From the NCBI GenBank assembly GCA_032622095.1, contig CP136064.1, positions 39,730,426-39,794,425 of the forward strand: DNA of 64,000 nt, given 5' to 3'. This DNA is from Siphonodentalium dalli. Taxonomy: Eukaryota > Mollusca > Scaphopoda > Gadilida > Siphonodentaliidae. The notes under the pieces are model-generated. The model did no database searches. It was not told where the DNA came from and saw only the letters and a list, made by a program, of their open reading frames with translations. Shown piece by piece: positions 1 to 11,810 of this stretch. Made by a program: the position numbers and the translations under genes. The stretch's first letter is position 1. Every line of letters starts with the position of its first letter.

Positions 1-796
1 GCAACATTATAATGTGTGGATAAAGGCGGGACAGTAACATTATAATGTGTGGGTACAGGCGGGACAGCGACATTATAATGTGTGGATAAAGTCGGGGCAG
101 CAACATTATAATGGGTGGATACAGGCGGGACTGCGACACTATAATGTGTGGATACAGGTGGGACAGCGTCATTATAATGTGTGGATACAGGCGGGACTGC
201 GACATTATAATGTGTGGGTACAGGCGGGACAGCGTCATTATAATACGTGTATAAAGGCGGGACAGCGACATTATAATGTGTGGGTACAGGCGGGACAGCG
301 ACATTATAATGTGTGGATAAAGGCAGGACAGCAACATTATAATGTGTGGATACAGGCGGGGCAGCAACATTATAATGTGTGGATACAGGCGGGACTGCGA
401 CACTATAATGTGTGGATACAGGCGGGACAGCGACATTATAATGTGTGGATACAGGCGGGACAGCGACATTATAATGTGTGGATACAGGCGGGACTGCGAC
501 AGTATAATGTGTGGATAAAGGCGGGACTGCGACATTATAATGTGTGGATACAGGCGGGACAGCGACATTATAATGTGTGGATACAGGCGGGACTGCGACA
601 GTATAATGTGTGGATAAAGGCGGGACTGCGACATTATAATGTGTGGATACAGGCGGGACAGCGACATTATAATGTGTGGATACAGGCGGGACAGCGACAT
701 TATGATGTGTGGGTACAGGCGGGACAGCGACATTATAATGTGTGGATACAGGCGGGACAGCGACATTATAATGTGTGGATACAGGCGGGACAGCGT
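1..796. repeat. 33-bp minisatellite array, about 24 copies
   Basis: Head-to-tail copies of a 33-bp unit built around 'cattataatgtgtgg', 'ata(c/a)aggcggga' and 'c(a/t)gcga'. The array enters from the left edge, so its true length is unknown. Because the period is a multiple of three, one frame stays open for 250 codons and reads an 11-residue repeat (RHYNVWIQAGQ with K/Q and L/Q variants). A stop in the first visible unit (about 35-37) and the lack of a flanking coding signal argue that this is a by-product. Unit variants recur in blocks: about 485-545 is repeated at about 590-650, which points to segmental amplification of several units at once. Confidence 0.95.
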
Positions 797-904
797 TAAG
801 GGCCGAAACACAAACAGGCTGTATTTGATGTATGTTAAACCATGCTGCACAGTAACGCTCCTTGACGACTCCTTGCTACTATAGTTTTTGCGATCCCAAC
901 TTTA

Positions 905-3060
905 TAAATGCTATCTTTTGGACATTGTCTTAGTAAACATTTCCAAAATGGGTTAATTATTTTTCCTCCAAAACCATCAGGATATACTGATAGTCAAACA
1001 CTGCATAACAATAAACATATACATAAACATACCACCAGAAAAGGTTTGTCAGTTATAATAAGGTTTATAAAATCTAAATATATGATATATGACAGCGATA
1101 TAACTTTTGCACCGATTTCCACCAAATTGATACACATTCTTCTCCGTGATATGAAGAATCTAATCGGGTGATCAAAAGCCAAATTTGTGCCGCTTGGTGA
1201 GTAATTGGGGGGGGGGGGTGCACAAAATTTAATAAGAATTTGTTTAGTCGCAGATTACCACAAACTTATACATAAACATATCCATGCTATCAGAAGTCTA
1301 ATTGTGTGGCTTACAGTTGTAAAGAGTGGCGTCATTCGATGCAGGGGTACACTGAGGGGGAGAGGGGCACCACAATTAATACAATTATTTTTATAGCCGA
1401 TTTCCACCAAATTGAAACACATTCTTTTACATGATACGAAAATTCTAATGTTTGATTTAAAGACGACACATTGTGCCGATTGGGTGAGAGGTGGAGAGGA
1501 GCACTAAATTTGATAATAATTTATATCTGGAGTATAATGGTGTGGTTTAACGATATCAAAAGTGGTGCCGTTCGAGTCAGGGTTCATGGAAGGGCTCTGG
1601 AGAGGGACGCTAACTTTGATAAAAAAAATATGTTTAGCGCCGATTTCCACCAAATTGATACACATTCTTCTGCATGATATAAGTATATAATCGTTTGATT
1701 TAAAGATGCCAAATTGGTGCCATTTGGATGAGAGAGGGGGCGCGAAATCTGATAAGAATGTGTTTAGTCGCAGATTACCATAAAACTTATACATACTCAT
1801 CTCCATGATATCAGAAGTTTAATAAAGTGGCTTAAAGCTGTAAAATAAAAGTAGCGTAATTCGAGTCAGGGGTGCACGGAAGGGGGAGAGAGGCACCAAA
1901 ATCTATAAACATATTTTTGGAATCTAATGGTGTGGTTTACAGATGTAAAATATGGCGCCACTCAAGTCAGGTGTGCACGGAAGGGGAATTGGGAACCAAA
2001 ATTGATAGCAATATTTTAGCGCCAATTTCCACCAAATTGATACAAATTCTTCTCCATGATACTAGGAGTCTAATTGTTTGATTAAAAGACGCCAAATTAG
2101 TTCCGTTTGGGTGAGAGATGGGGCACTCAATTTTATAGGAATTTGTTTAGTCGCCGATTTTACCAACGTTTTATATATTCATCTTCATAATGGGTCTTAA
2201 TTTTGTGGTTTAAGATGTCAACAGTGGTGCCACTTGAGTCATGGATAGGGAAAGGAGGGTCTGATAACAATATGTGTAGCACCGAGTTCCACCAAACTCA
2301 TACACGTTCTTCTCCAGTGATACGAGAAATCAAATCGTTTCAGTTAAAGACGCCACATTTGGTGGCTATATATATTTTCGAATGTCTATCTGTGTTCTAT
2401 ATAACTTCACAGGGGCATAGCACCAAAGTGGTCTAACAGGGGTAACTTTTTACGAGGACGATAAGGATGATGGTTAAAATTTTCTAAAGTATCGCTGATG
2501 GTGTCAGTGGCAGAAAACGGGGATTATACATAATCATCTCCATGAGATGGCGCCGTTCGAGTAAGGGGTGCACGGAGGCGGAGATGGCACCAAAATTGAT
2601 AATAGTAACATATTCTTAGCATCGATTTCAACCAACTTGATACATATTCTTCTCATGATACGAGGAAATTAAAGACACCATTTTTGTGCCGTTTGAGGTA
2701 AGAGGGGGCACTACGTGTCATAGGAGTTTGGTTTGTTACCGATTGCCGTCAAACTTATACATAATCATCGCCATGCTCCATGAGTCTAATGGTGTGGTTT
2801 AAAGATGTCAAAAGTGGCGCCGATCGAGTCATGAATGGCGGGGAGCGGAGGGGTATTATACCAAAGCTGATACAAATATGTTTAGCACTAATTTCCACCA
2901 AACGCATACACGTTCTTCTCCTATGATATGAGGATTCAAATCATGTGGGTTAAAGACGTCACATTTGGTCCTGTGTGGGTCAGGGATGGAGAGAGGAGGG
3001 ACACTGACATTGAAAAGAATATTTTTGTCGCGGATATCCACCAAAATTATATATAGTAAT
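905..3060. repeat. Degenerate long-period repeat, about seven diverged copies
   Basis: A block 'gccgatttccaccaaattga' followed by a 'tacacattcttct' stretch recurs near 1112, 1398, 1645, 2023, 2287, 2620 and 2890. A companion block ('agtcgcagattaccac' plus 'acttatacat') and a third ('gagtcaggggtgcacgg') lie between them. The spacing varies from about 250 to 380 bp, so this is an old array with indels or a composite of two or three sub-repeats. No reading frame is conserved between copies. Confidence 0.75.
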
Positions 3061-4900
3061 CTCCATAATTTGTTCTAAGGAGTTTTGGGCGTTCAAATTT
3101 CACAACCTCGACATTAATGTTGGTGACTTTATTAAGTCACATGAACAATTATATCTTCTCAACTGTCATATTTATATGGGAACTGGAATCAGGGCATTCA
3201 TATTGTGAGCAAGCAAAACAGATACACAGAAGAAAGCACGAAAGGTATTTGTATCGTTCTGTTTAACAGATACATATATTCTTGCAAAATGAGGGACATG
3301 GAACCACAAGAAGATGGCATGTTAAAATAGCGCATTTGCTATAACACAATTGAGAGTCTCTTCCATTCGTGACATTTTGCACCAAAAATTTACAATTTGT
3401 CAAGAGATGTGGAAATGTACAGAAGGCCTGTCCAAAAATATTGGTCACAGTGTGCCATCAAATATAGTTTCTTCTGATATAAAATGCAACACATTCAGTA
3501 GCACATGACTTTTCAGGATCCTCCAACACTGGAATCTGACAAGGGTACATTTGCCCGTTACATGGGTTTCTTTCATTTTATTAGAAAAGACTAATAGCTT
3601 AACATACACAGCGTCAAATATCGCTCTGTGTCTCTAGCTAATATATTGCAATATTTATTTTAAAATGAGAATAATTAGCCACAATAGCACCATGGACAGA
3701 GAGGAGCACCTGGACGTTTCTTTAAAACGTCTGTATACCTCATGGAGGTATGTGAACCAGGTCACCTCAAGATCTTAGTCAAACCCACTAGATTTATTTA
3801 TACATCTCTACAAACAAACGTCAATTCAACAACGTTGACTGTACGATTTAAAAAATATAACGTCTGAAGTACGAGCAGAACTTTATAAATAGAAAAATAC
3901 TTCTTTATTGGTGGGACATATTAATCGTGATAAACAAAATGGCAATCACTCCAACAGGGTGACTATATATGCGCTACTTATAATTCCTGTATAAGAATGA
4001 CGTTTTGTGATGCCAGTTGGATATGCAATTTATGAGAATACATGTAACACTTTCAGCAAGAGTATCCTCTATCCCCACCAAATATATACAGTGGAGGGTT
4101 TCACACCACTTTGACCTGGGCAACGCCGAGTAACCCTGCTAGTACATGATATTTACAGAGATTATACATGTATGTGTGTATCCACCCTAAAGGCCTGCAT
4201 GCATATACGATTAAAGTATTATAATTCTCAGAACAGATTCTTTTGTTGGTAACAAACAGGTAAAATGATATACTATATAGGGCATATCAATGGGGAAATC
4301 AGTTCACTAATAATATACTTGACAAAACGTTCGTTGATTTCAATAATATTATGACAGCTGTGAGAGCGGCACCAAAAGAAACCCGGACCGTGTCAAACTT
4401 ATAAGGTAATCCTTATAAAGAAACGCGCGGACCGTGCACTGAGAAAAATCCTTAGTCACAATGACTAACTTGTTCTTGGTGACTTAGTCATCAGCTAAAT
4501 TAGTAATTATGACTAAGTTAAAATAAAACGGATACGACTAACTTAGTTCTTAGTCAAATAAATATTTAATTTGGGCGATTTGTTTGTTCGAGGTAAAATC
4601 GTACAGTTCTACAAAATATCGACAAATATGAAGGCCATTACGTATATGCACACTATTCTGCAAGTATATACTCAGTCGGCACCTTGTATATATATTCTGA
4701 GAACATAATCGGGTCAATATGACTAACTAAAATAAACATACTAGATTTTTTCGTTTTAGCCCCCCTCCCAAAGCTTGCTGGAAAAAATATGATGTTGAAC
4801 GTGTTTCGGTGTTGTGAACACCTGGAAGTTTTCATTTGCGTCCGAATATGAACCTCAGTCACAGTGACGAAGTTAAACGAAGAATAACTCTAATTGCAAC
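3061..4900. other. Intergenic, no gene recognised
   Basis: AT-rich sequence without a convincing reading frame or RNA gene. Around 4450-4560 short 'gacta(a)c/gtta' motifs recur in both orientations, and 'cggaccgtg' occurs twice near 4390-4435. These are minor low-copy echoes. Nothing else is seen. Confidence 0.5.
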
Positions 4901-4934
4901 ACTGCCTTAAATGATGCTGACTATTCATTGATAA

Positions 4935-6291
4935 ATGTACAATTTCCACTGCATCGCAATTATATTATATGTCAATCGGATTATCGCTGGAAATGCCAAG
5001 AACTTACTTCCGCGGATCAAAAGTATTTATCAAAAGTATTTATCAAAAGTATTTATCCAAAATGTCTGTGAGATGACATGGATCTGTACGCAATGTCGGA
5101 ACGTTGTTGAAAACAAGTATGATGATCTGCGAACAGAAATAAGAGCACTGAAAGAAAAAATAGACAAGCTAGCGGAAATTTTAAGTAACGAAAGAACTAC
5201 AACCCAAACTGGGGTCAAGAACATCGTAATATCGATAGACACTAAATTGGAAAACAAATTTCAAGAATATATGACAATGTCTTGGCGAAGAAAAGATGTC
5301 TACAGAAGAAAAGATGACACAAATAGTAGAAATGACAGACAATAAGATAGAGGAGCGTTTCAAAAATTACACATCGGAAGGAAATTCCATGTGCAGCGCA
5401 GGAGAACACACACAATTGCCATATGAACAAGGTGATATTGTTTCTCGAGTGGAGGAACGAATTCCAGAATTCGAAGCGAAAAAGGCAAGAAAGAACAATT
5501 TGATTGCTACAAATATTCAAGATAGCACAGAGGCAAATATGGCGCCGGCTTAGTTAGACAACTTAAACTCTATTTATAAGACATTGGACACAATGGAAAA
5601 CAAGTACGAACAGTATACAGGCTTGGAACACAACAATCTGAAAAAATTATACCATTGAAAGTATTTTTCAATTGTGAGGAAAATAGAAATAATGTGCTGA
5701 TGGAGGCCAATACACACAATACAAATAATACGGACATATCAAACTCAGAAAAAGGGGAGGCCATTACACACAATAAGAATAATACGGACATATCAAACTC
5801 AGAAAAGGTCTACTTCAATCCGGATTTCACACAAAAAGAAGGGGGCCTCGGTGGCTCAATCGGTTAGGGGTACAACTCCAAGCCGTTTCGCCTTCCAGCG
5901 CTGGCGATAAGGGTTCAAGTCCACATGTTTCCATCGTGGACTTTGTAACTCGAAATCGTTATCTGGGAAAGTTGCCAGTTACTTGCCGATGGCCGGTCGT
6001 TTGCCGCACATGGTCGACGAGTTTATCAGCCATTGAAATCACTGTTAGATTAGCAGTAAGTGTGCGGATTTCCTCCACCATTAAAACTGGCAATGTCGTG
6101 ATATGGCCTTAGTGGCTAAAGCGACATAAAACCCCAACCAATCAATCAATCAATCACACAAAAAGAAAATGAACAACAGAAGAAATTGAGAGATCAGATA
6201 AAAGATATGAGAAAAGAGAGCCCAACAGCAAAATTCCAAGTTCGAGACGGGAAAATCATCAAAGATGGTAAAAGATTGATAAATGAGAGCT
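4935..6291 (+). pseudogene. Decayed LINE ORF1 (coiled-coil nucleic-acid-binding protein)
   Basis: The first segment (about 5070-5345) reads an acidic/basic coiled coil containing LRTEIRALKEKIDKLAEIL. A frameshift near 5296-5345, next to a local duplication of 'agaagaaaagatg', moves the frame to MSTEEKMTQIVEM and then ARKNNLIATNIQDSTE, a signature typical of LINE ORF1 proteins. The reading is broken by a stop near 5551 and by a SINE at 5841-6153. It resumes after the SINE as QKENEQQKKLRDQIKDMRKE and ends with FQVRDGKIIKDGKRLINES at about 6291, the usual C-terminus of CR1-like ORF1. It is followed closely by the ORF2 start. A 15-mer-like unit 'aaaagtatttatc' is tripled at about 5025-5060. Non-functional. 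Confidence 0.75.
5841..6153 (+). mobile_element. tRNA-derived SINE with (ATCA)n tail and 14-bp target duplication
   Basis: The left end has a tRNA-like head with an A-box-like 'tggctcaatcggttag' and a B-box 'ggttcaagtcc' near 5932. The body ends 'ggccttagtggctaaagcga', then a tail of CAAT/ATCA repeats. The target duplication tcacacaaaaagaa is perfect at 5827-5840 and 6154-6167, so both ends are defined. This is expected of target-primed reverse transcription by a LINE partner. The insertion splits the LINE ORF1 remnant, so it is younger than that LINE copy. The perfect duplication suggests a fairly recent event. Family name not assigned. Confidence 0.9.
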
Positions 6292-6329
6292 GACGGGATC
6301 CGAGTCATTCGACTTCACAAACTAGAACA

Positions 6330-6535
6330 TTAAACAAAATATCAAATTATACAAACATATACAAACGCAGATAATTTTATCAATAAAAGGGATGAACTTC
6401 AACTAGTTATCAGTGAACATAATCCAGCCATTATATGACGGAAACTCTACCAAAACACTACAAAACTTCTATTCAAGATAGTGAATTCGGTTATGATTTT
6501 TTTTCTGGAATTAATCAGCAGAGAGGCGTGCTAGA
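6330..6535 (+). pseudogene. LINE ORF2 endonuclease domain, N-terminal fragment
   Basis: Reads SNYTNIYTNADNFINKRDEL and LVISEHNPAII, the usual opening of the apurinic-endonuclease-like domain of CR1/Jockey-group ORF2. After a stop near 6435 it continues MTETLPKHYKTSIQDSEFGY and INQQRGV, where it is cut by the foldback element. The reading resumes at about 11,811 on the far side. Follows ORF1 directly, as in two-ORF LINEs. Confidence 0.7.
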
Positions 6536-7996
6536 CCGGCCCCCAGATGAGGGTAGTGTCACACGAAAGGGTAGAAATTTTGACGCTATCTCCAATTATC
6601 CTTGCTCCATGGGGGTTCCAAAACACTGAGGTATCCAGGGCGGAGCAGGTGGAAAATAATTTTTTTTGACCTTTTTGGTGTTTTTGACCTGCAAATTTCA
6701 GTATAATCAGGAATACCAATAAAATGAGACAAATGTTAAAATAAATGTACTTGAATATCATATACTTATTCTATCTGGGTTGCTTAACATTTATAATGTG
6801 CAAAAAGTTATATTATCCAACAATTTTTGTGAAAATTCACGAAAATTCCCAAAAAATGCATAAATTGCAGTGCTTTTTCAAAAAAGTTTTCCAGAAGATT
6901 TCCTATAAAATTTTCATTTTTTGGTATAAAGCTCTCAGTGGTGCATCAAAAGTTTCAGTATTATATACCTGATTTATGAATATCAACTTCAGCAGCAATG
7001 ATTTCCAACAAGCCGAGATATTTCCAAAAAACTTAACCCACCCCCCTAAAACTGATTTTCTATCTGAAAATACCTGTCAAGTCAGAATAGCCCGTTTTCG
7101 TTCCATTTTGTTAACCAATTCAGAGGCTTATCATATATCATGGAATTAGCATGTATATGGGGAGGTTTATGTTATGGTAGAGTCTATTTTTGTTTAAATT
7201 TTGAATTTTTTTGGGTAAATTAGCTAAAATTTTGATTATTTTTAAGTGAAAAATGTTTGAAAAATTCCCATGACTTTGTTAGTTTTACGGATACAGCTGC
7301 ACACCATGCACCACAATGAGCATAAATTCTTCCCCAATATCAGACATGAAATGCTATAATCATGTACTAGACCAGAATTAAGAAATAAAGTAAAACTTAA
7401 CCCTACCCCAAGATAGTGTTCTCAATGCTTTCAATTTTATGCTATACTAAACTCGAAAGGTCGTTCATACTAGTTGATAGAATTCATATAATAAATTGCA
7501 ATAGTTCTGCCCACGGATTATGCAATCTCATCTTCACTGTCACTGTCATTTTCATCAAATGTGATGGTAACAGTCAATAGAATTTCTGTGCAACATCTTA
7601 CAACTCAGGTTGCCTATCAGCCGTCCATCCATGAAGTGCTACACCGGGAGTGGTTGATTTGGCAACGGTTGCAAGTCTCCACTGTTTTGCTATCATGTTG
7701 GCTCGTTTTGAGTGTAGAATTAAAGATTCCTCACATGATGGAAGTGCAGAAAGATCAAGTACATTCTACTGATTCTCGAACTTCTGCTGGAACATTATCC
7801 GCCTAGCTTGATTCACTTTTCTTGAAAGTTGAACATAAGGCACATGCTAACTTCTCGAGTGTAGTAAACGTGTCACTGTTCAAAATCCAATTCGTTCCTA
7901 AATAAGCTATGACTTATATATATATTTTGATAATCTTTCCAGCGAAGGAATGTGAAGGAATGGAACCCAACAAGTGCATTCTCCTGTATATTTGAA
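6536..7996 (+). repeat. Left inverted arm of foldback element
   Basis: Pairs with 10,258-11,809 on the opposite strand along nearly its whole length. The match runs inward to 'ttctcctgtatatttg' (about 7993), opposite 'caaatatacagaagaatg' (about 10,258), after which the two sides are unrelated. Differences include substitutions and a small indel near 7950/10,300. Its inner part holds, on the minus strand, the same protein fragment as the right arm: the peptide PSIHEVLHREWLIWQRLQVS, read on the plus strand at about 7620-7680, is the antisense shadow shared by both arms. Confidence 0.9.
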
Positions 7997-8169
7997 ATAT
8001 CGATATCACTGACTTGATATCACCTGCCCATTAGCATACAAATTGATTAACTATTATCAGGGGGAAATCATTTAACGTTTCCTCCATCGTGCATAAACGC
8101 CATCAAGATGGAGAACTCTCTGACGTGACCTCTCTATCGATTAATATATCGTTGAGCTATTGTGGAAAG

Positions 8170-9720
8170 CAAATTAGCAACCCAAGGTACACATGTACAA
8201 TCAACCCAGTAACATACAGTCACTCCATATATACACATAAACACAATACAAATGTCAAGATAGTCACTCACTCTATACACATACACCTAACCCATGACCA
8301 TATAGTCACTCCCTGTATACCTATTCACCACTTTCCTGATCATACGTCAATCCTTGTATACCTATTAATCTCACCATTGGCCATACGGTCACTCCCTGTA
8401 TACATATTCGCCATGGACAAACTAGCCATTCAAGATAAACATATACACCCCATCTATGACCATAGAGTCACTCCATGTATACATATGCATCTCACCATTG
8501 GCCATATAGCCACTTGCTTTATATACGTATCACTCACCCATGACCATATATATCCACACTCGTGTATACCTGTACACTCCACACATGCTCATGCAGGCAC
8601 ACTAAGTATACACATACACCTGACCCATGACCATATAGCCACCTCCTGTGTACCTATTCAACACATTCATGATCATACAGTCAATCACTGTATACCTATT
8701 CACCTCACCATTGGTCATACATCACTCGCTGTATACATGTTCACCAAACCCATGGCATAATAGCCACGCAAGATATACATATACCCCCAACCATGACCAT
8801 AGAATGACCCCAGGTAAACATATGCACCTCACTAATGGTGATATAGCCACTCACTTTATACACATACCTCTCCATAACCATACAGCGACTCTTGTGTATA
8901 CCCGTATACCATACATATGACCATACAGCCACACCAGGTAAACTCCTACACCTGACACATGACCATATAGTCACTCCCTGTATACCTATTCACCACATTC
9001 ATGATCATACAGTCACTCATTGTATACCTGTTCACATCACCATTGGCCATACAGTCACTCCCTGAAAACATATTCACCTCACTATTGGCCATAGAGTCAC
9101 TCACTATACATATTTGCCATGTCAATAGCAATATAGCCACTCGATATATACATATACACATCCACACATGACCATCCACACGCTCGTCAATGACCATTCA
9201 GCGCATATCAGTTACACATACACACCTTATGACTAATGCCATTCCATGTACACCTATACGCATCACACACAGCTGCACATCTATTTATCCATTCAGCCCA
9301 CCATGATCATACAGACAACACATTACCTGTGACAATACAGCCACACAAGGCACACATGTCTGTACATCCCACCCATGACCATACAGTCACTCCATATATA
9401 CATAAAAACACATATGACAATGTATTAAAGTACATGTACTCTCGTTATTTACATGAACCACAACAATGTCCATTGAGCCACACTGTGTACACATGTACTG
9501 GGTAGTCATAACCATACAGTCACTCCATGTATACCTATTCACCGCACACATTACCATACACTCACTCCTTGCATACCTATACATCTCACCATGGCCACCC
9601 CATTCATGACCATATAGCTAACCATGTACAGCTATTCGCATCATTCATGACCATACAATAACTCCCATTATACATATTCACCTCACCTATGACCACACGG
9701 TAACTCCCTGGTTGCCATGT
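8170..9720. repeat. 42-bp tandem array inside foldback element, about 36 diverged copies
   Basis: A unit of about 42 bp (consensus parts 'cccatgaccata', 'cagtcactccctgtata', 'catattcacctca') repeats with heavy divergence. The period is a multiple of three, which leaves long accidental frames on both strands; for example a 223-codon frame at 8089-8760 reads a 14-residue THDHIVTPCIPIHL-like repeat. Alternating 'acccatgacc' and 'accattggcc' variants suggest an older two-unit higher-order pattern. It is non-coding as far as can be seen. Confidence 0.9.
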
Positions 9721-10156
9721 TGACCTCCACCCTGTATCATGTAACATTCATGTTGATCAATTATCGGGGGGGGGGATAAGGCAACTTTAAAATTAATTTG
9801 TTATGCCCCATAAGGAAATGGGACAACCAGAATAGAACATTTAGTTGTCAGTTGATTAGCTAACATGTAAAATAACGAAGTGAGTCACAATTTGCTACAT
9901 TTTCGGAAACGCAGAGAATATATGTGAAAAATGGTTGGCATTTTGAGTAATTTGGTTTATAAACACATTAGTGTGACACATTTAAGGTAGATCAAAACAA
10001 TAAACACCTTTCATACCAAACATAGTTACATTTTACTTGAATTTTTTTTGCCATTATTTATATCAAGTTTGTGAGAGAAAAATCCAATACTTCTGGTAAT
10101 GTCAGTGGTGACAATAGTAAAAATTAACTAAGGTGCATCAGACATGTTAGTGTTCA

Positions 10157-10873
10157 ATGTATAGAAGGCAGAATAGCCAATTTTATACATCAACCACAAC
10201 TTCTAAGCGATTGCGGGACAAGCTGGGTCAATATCTACCATTTCCACATTTTGGCAGCCAAATATACAGAAGAATGCAGTTGTTGGGTTCCATTCCTTCA
10301 CAGATAATAATTACCTTTCATAGTTGTTCCGAAAAGGAAAAAAAACACTTCTGGAAGTTGCTGGAAAGACCATCAAGATATATGGAAGTCATGGCTTATT
10401 TAGGAACGAATTGGGATTTGGACAGTGACACGCTTAATACAATCAAGGAGTTAACATCTGCCTTATACATGTATGGTCCAAATTCGAGTAAAGTGAATTA
10501 AGCTAGGTGGGTAAAGTTCCAGCAGAAGTTTGAGAATCAGCAAAAGGTACTTGTTCTTTCTGGACTTCCACCATGTGAGGAATCTTTAATTCTACACTCA
10601 AAACAAGCCAACATGATAGCAAAACAGTGGAGACTTGCAACCATTGCCAAATCAACCACTCCCGGTGTAGGACTTCATAGATGGACGGTCGATAGGCAGT
10701 CTGAGTTGTTTGAACCATTCTTTCCCGTAAGATGTTGCACAGAAATTCTATTGACTGATACCATCACATCTGATGAAATTGACAGTGATAGTGAAGATGA
10801 GATTACATTATCCGTGGGCAGAACTATTGCGATTTATGATATGAATTCTATGATAATCTATCAACTAGTATGA
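10157..10873 (+). pseudogene. Fragment of an uncharacterised repeat-associated protein within the right foldback arm
   Basis: One frame runs through a single stop at 10,499-10,501 and joins MYRRQNSQFYTSTTTSKRLR to YGPNSSKVN, then ARWVKFQQKFENQQKVLVLS, GLPPCEESLILHSKQANMIA and GVGLHRWTVDRQSELF. The order 'xVN(E)AR..F, LPP..ESL..H..QAN..A..W, GW/HRW' recalls a widespread uncharacterised metazoan family often found near transposons; I cannot name it. The left arm reads VNQAR where this arm has the stop, so the stop is specific to the right copy. An acidic DEIDSDSEDE stretch precedes the C-terminus. Probably the captured or degenerate coding part of the element. Confidence 0.5.
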
Positions 10874-11809
10874 ACGACCTTTCGAGTTTAGTATAGCATA
10901 AAATTGAAAGCTTTGAGAATACTATCTTGGGGTAGGGATAAGTTTTACTTTATTTCTTAATTCTGGTCTGGTACATGATTATAGCATTTCATGTCTGATA
11001 TTGGGGAATAAGTTATGCTTATTGTGGTGCATGTTGTGCAGCTGTATCCATAAAGCTGACAAAGTCATGGGAATTTTCAAACATTTTTCACTTAAAAATA
11101 ATCAAGATTTTAGCTAATTTACCCCAAAAAAAATCAAATATTTAAACAAAATAGACTCTATCATAACACAAACCTCCTCAGATACATACTAATTCCATGA
11201 TATATGATAAGACTCTGAATTGGTTAAAAAAAAGGAATGAAAACGGGCTATTCTTACTTAATAGGTATTTTCAGATAGAAAATCAGTTTTAGGGGGGTGG
11301 GTTAAGTTTTTGGAAATATCTCGGCTTCTTGGATATCATTGCTTGTGATTTTGATATTAATAAATCAGGTATATAATGCTGAAAATTTTGATGCACCAAT
11401 GAGAGCTTTATACCAAAATATGAAAATTTTATAGGAAATCTTCTGGAAAACATTTTGAAAAAGTACTGCAATTTATGCATTTTTTTGGCATTTTCGTGAA
11501 TTTTTCACAAAAATTGTTGGAAAATATAACTTTTTGCACATCATAAATGTTAAGCAACCCAGATAGAATAAGTATCTGATATTCAAGTATATTTTATTCA
11601 ACATTTGTCTTACTTTATTGGTTTTCCTGATTATACCGAAATTTGCAGGTCAAAAACACAAAAAAGGTCAAAAAAATATATTTTCCACCTGCTCCGCCCT
11701 GGATACCTCAGTGTTTTGGAACCCCCATGGGGCAAGGATAATTGGAGATAGCGTCAAAATTTCTACCCTTTCGTGTGACACTACCCTCATCTGGGGGCCG
11801 GTCTGTACA
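10258..11809 (-). repeat. Right inverted arm of foldback element
   Basis: Reverse complement of 6536-7996. It carries the matching terminal block (about 11,670-11,809, 'cacctgctccgccctggata' and 'gggggccggtct') and the matching AT-rich middle. Slightly longer than the left arm because of small insertions, for instance the 'gataataattacctttcata' stretch near 10,301. Confidence 0.9.
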
Positions 11810-11810
11810 C

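Larger units (their letters stand above)
6536..11809. mobile_element. 5.3-kb foldback element inserted in LINE ORF2
   Basis: Two long inverted arms (6536-7996 and about 10,258-11,809) bracket a 2.3-kb centre holding a 42-bp tandem array. The outer termini are mirror images: 'agaccggcccccagatgagg' at the left and its complement at the right. The LINE reading frame stops at the left end and resumes at the right, so the element inserted into the LINE. I could not define a target duplication with confidence. Long inverted repeats around tandem repeats resemble foldback (FB-type) transposons in architecture only. No transposase was recognised. Confidence 0.85.

Noticed and set aside
47-799. 250-residue open frame as a protein gene
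   Set aside because: It is the translation of a 33-bp tandem repeat with a stop in the first unit and other frames also open; no independent coding evidence.
5841-5950. A genuine tRNA gene
   Set aside because: The tRNA-like head does not fold into a complete cloverleaf of normal length, and it continues into a SINE body with tail and target duplication.
8089-8974. Long open frames on both strands as genes
   Set aside because: They are readings of the 42-bp tandem array, whose period is a multiple of three.
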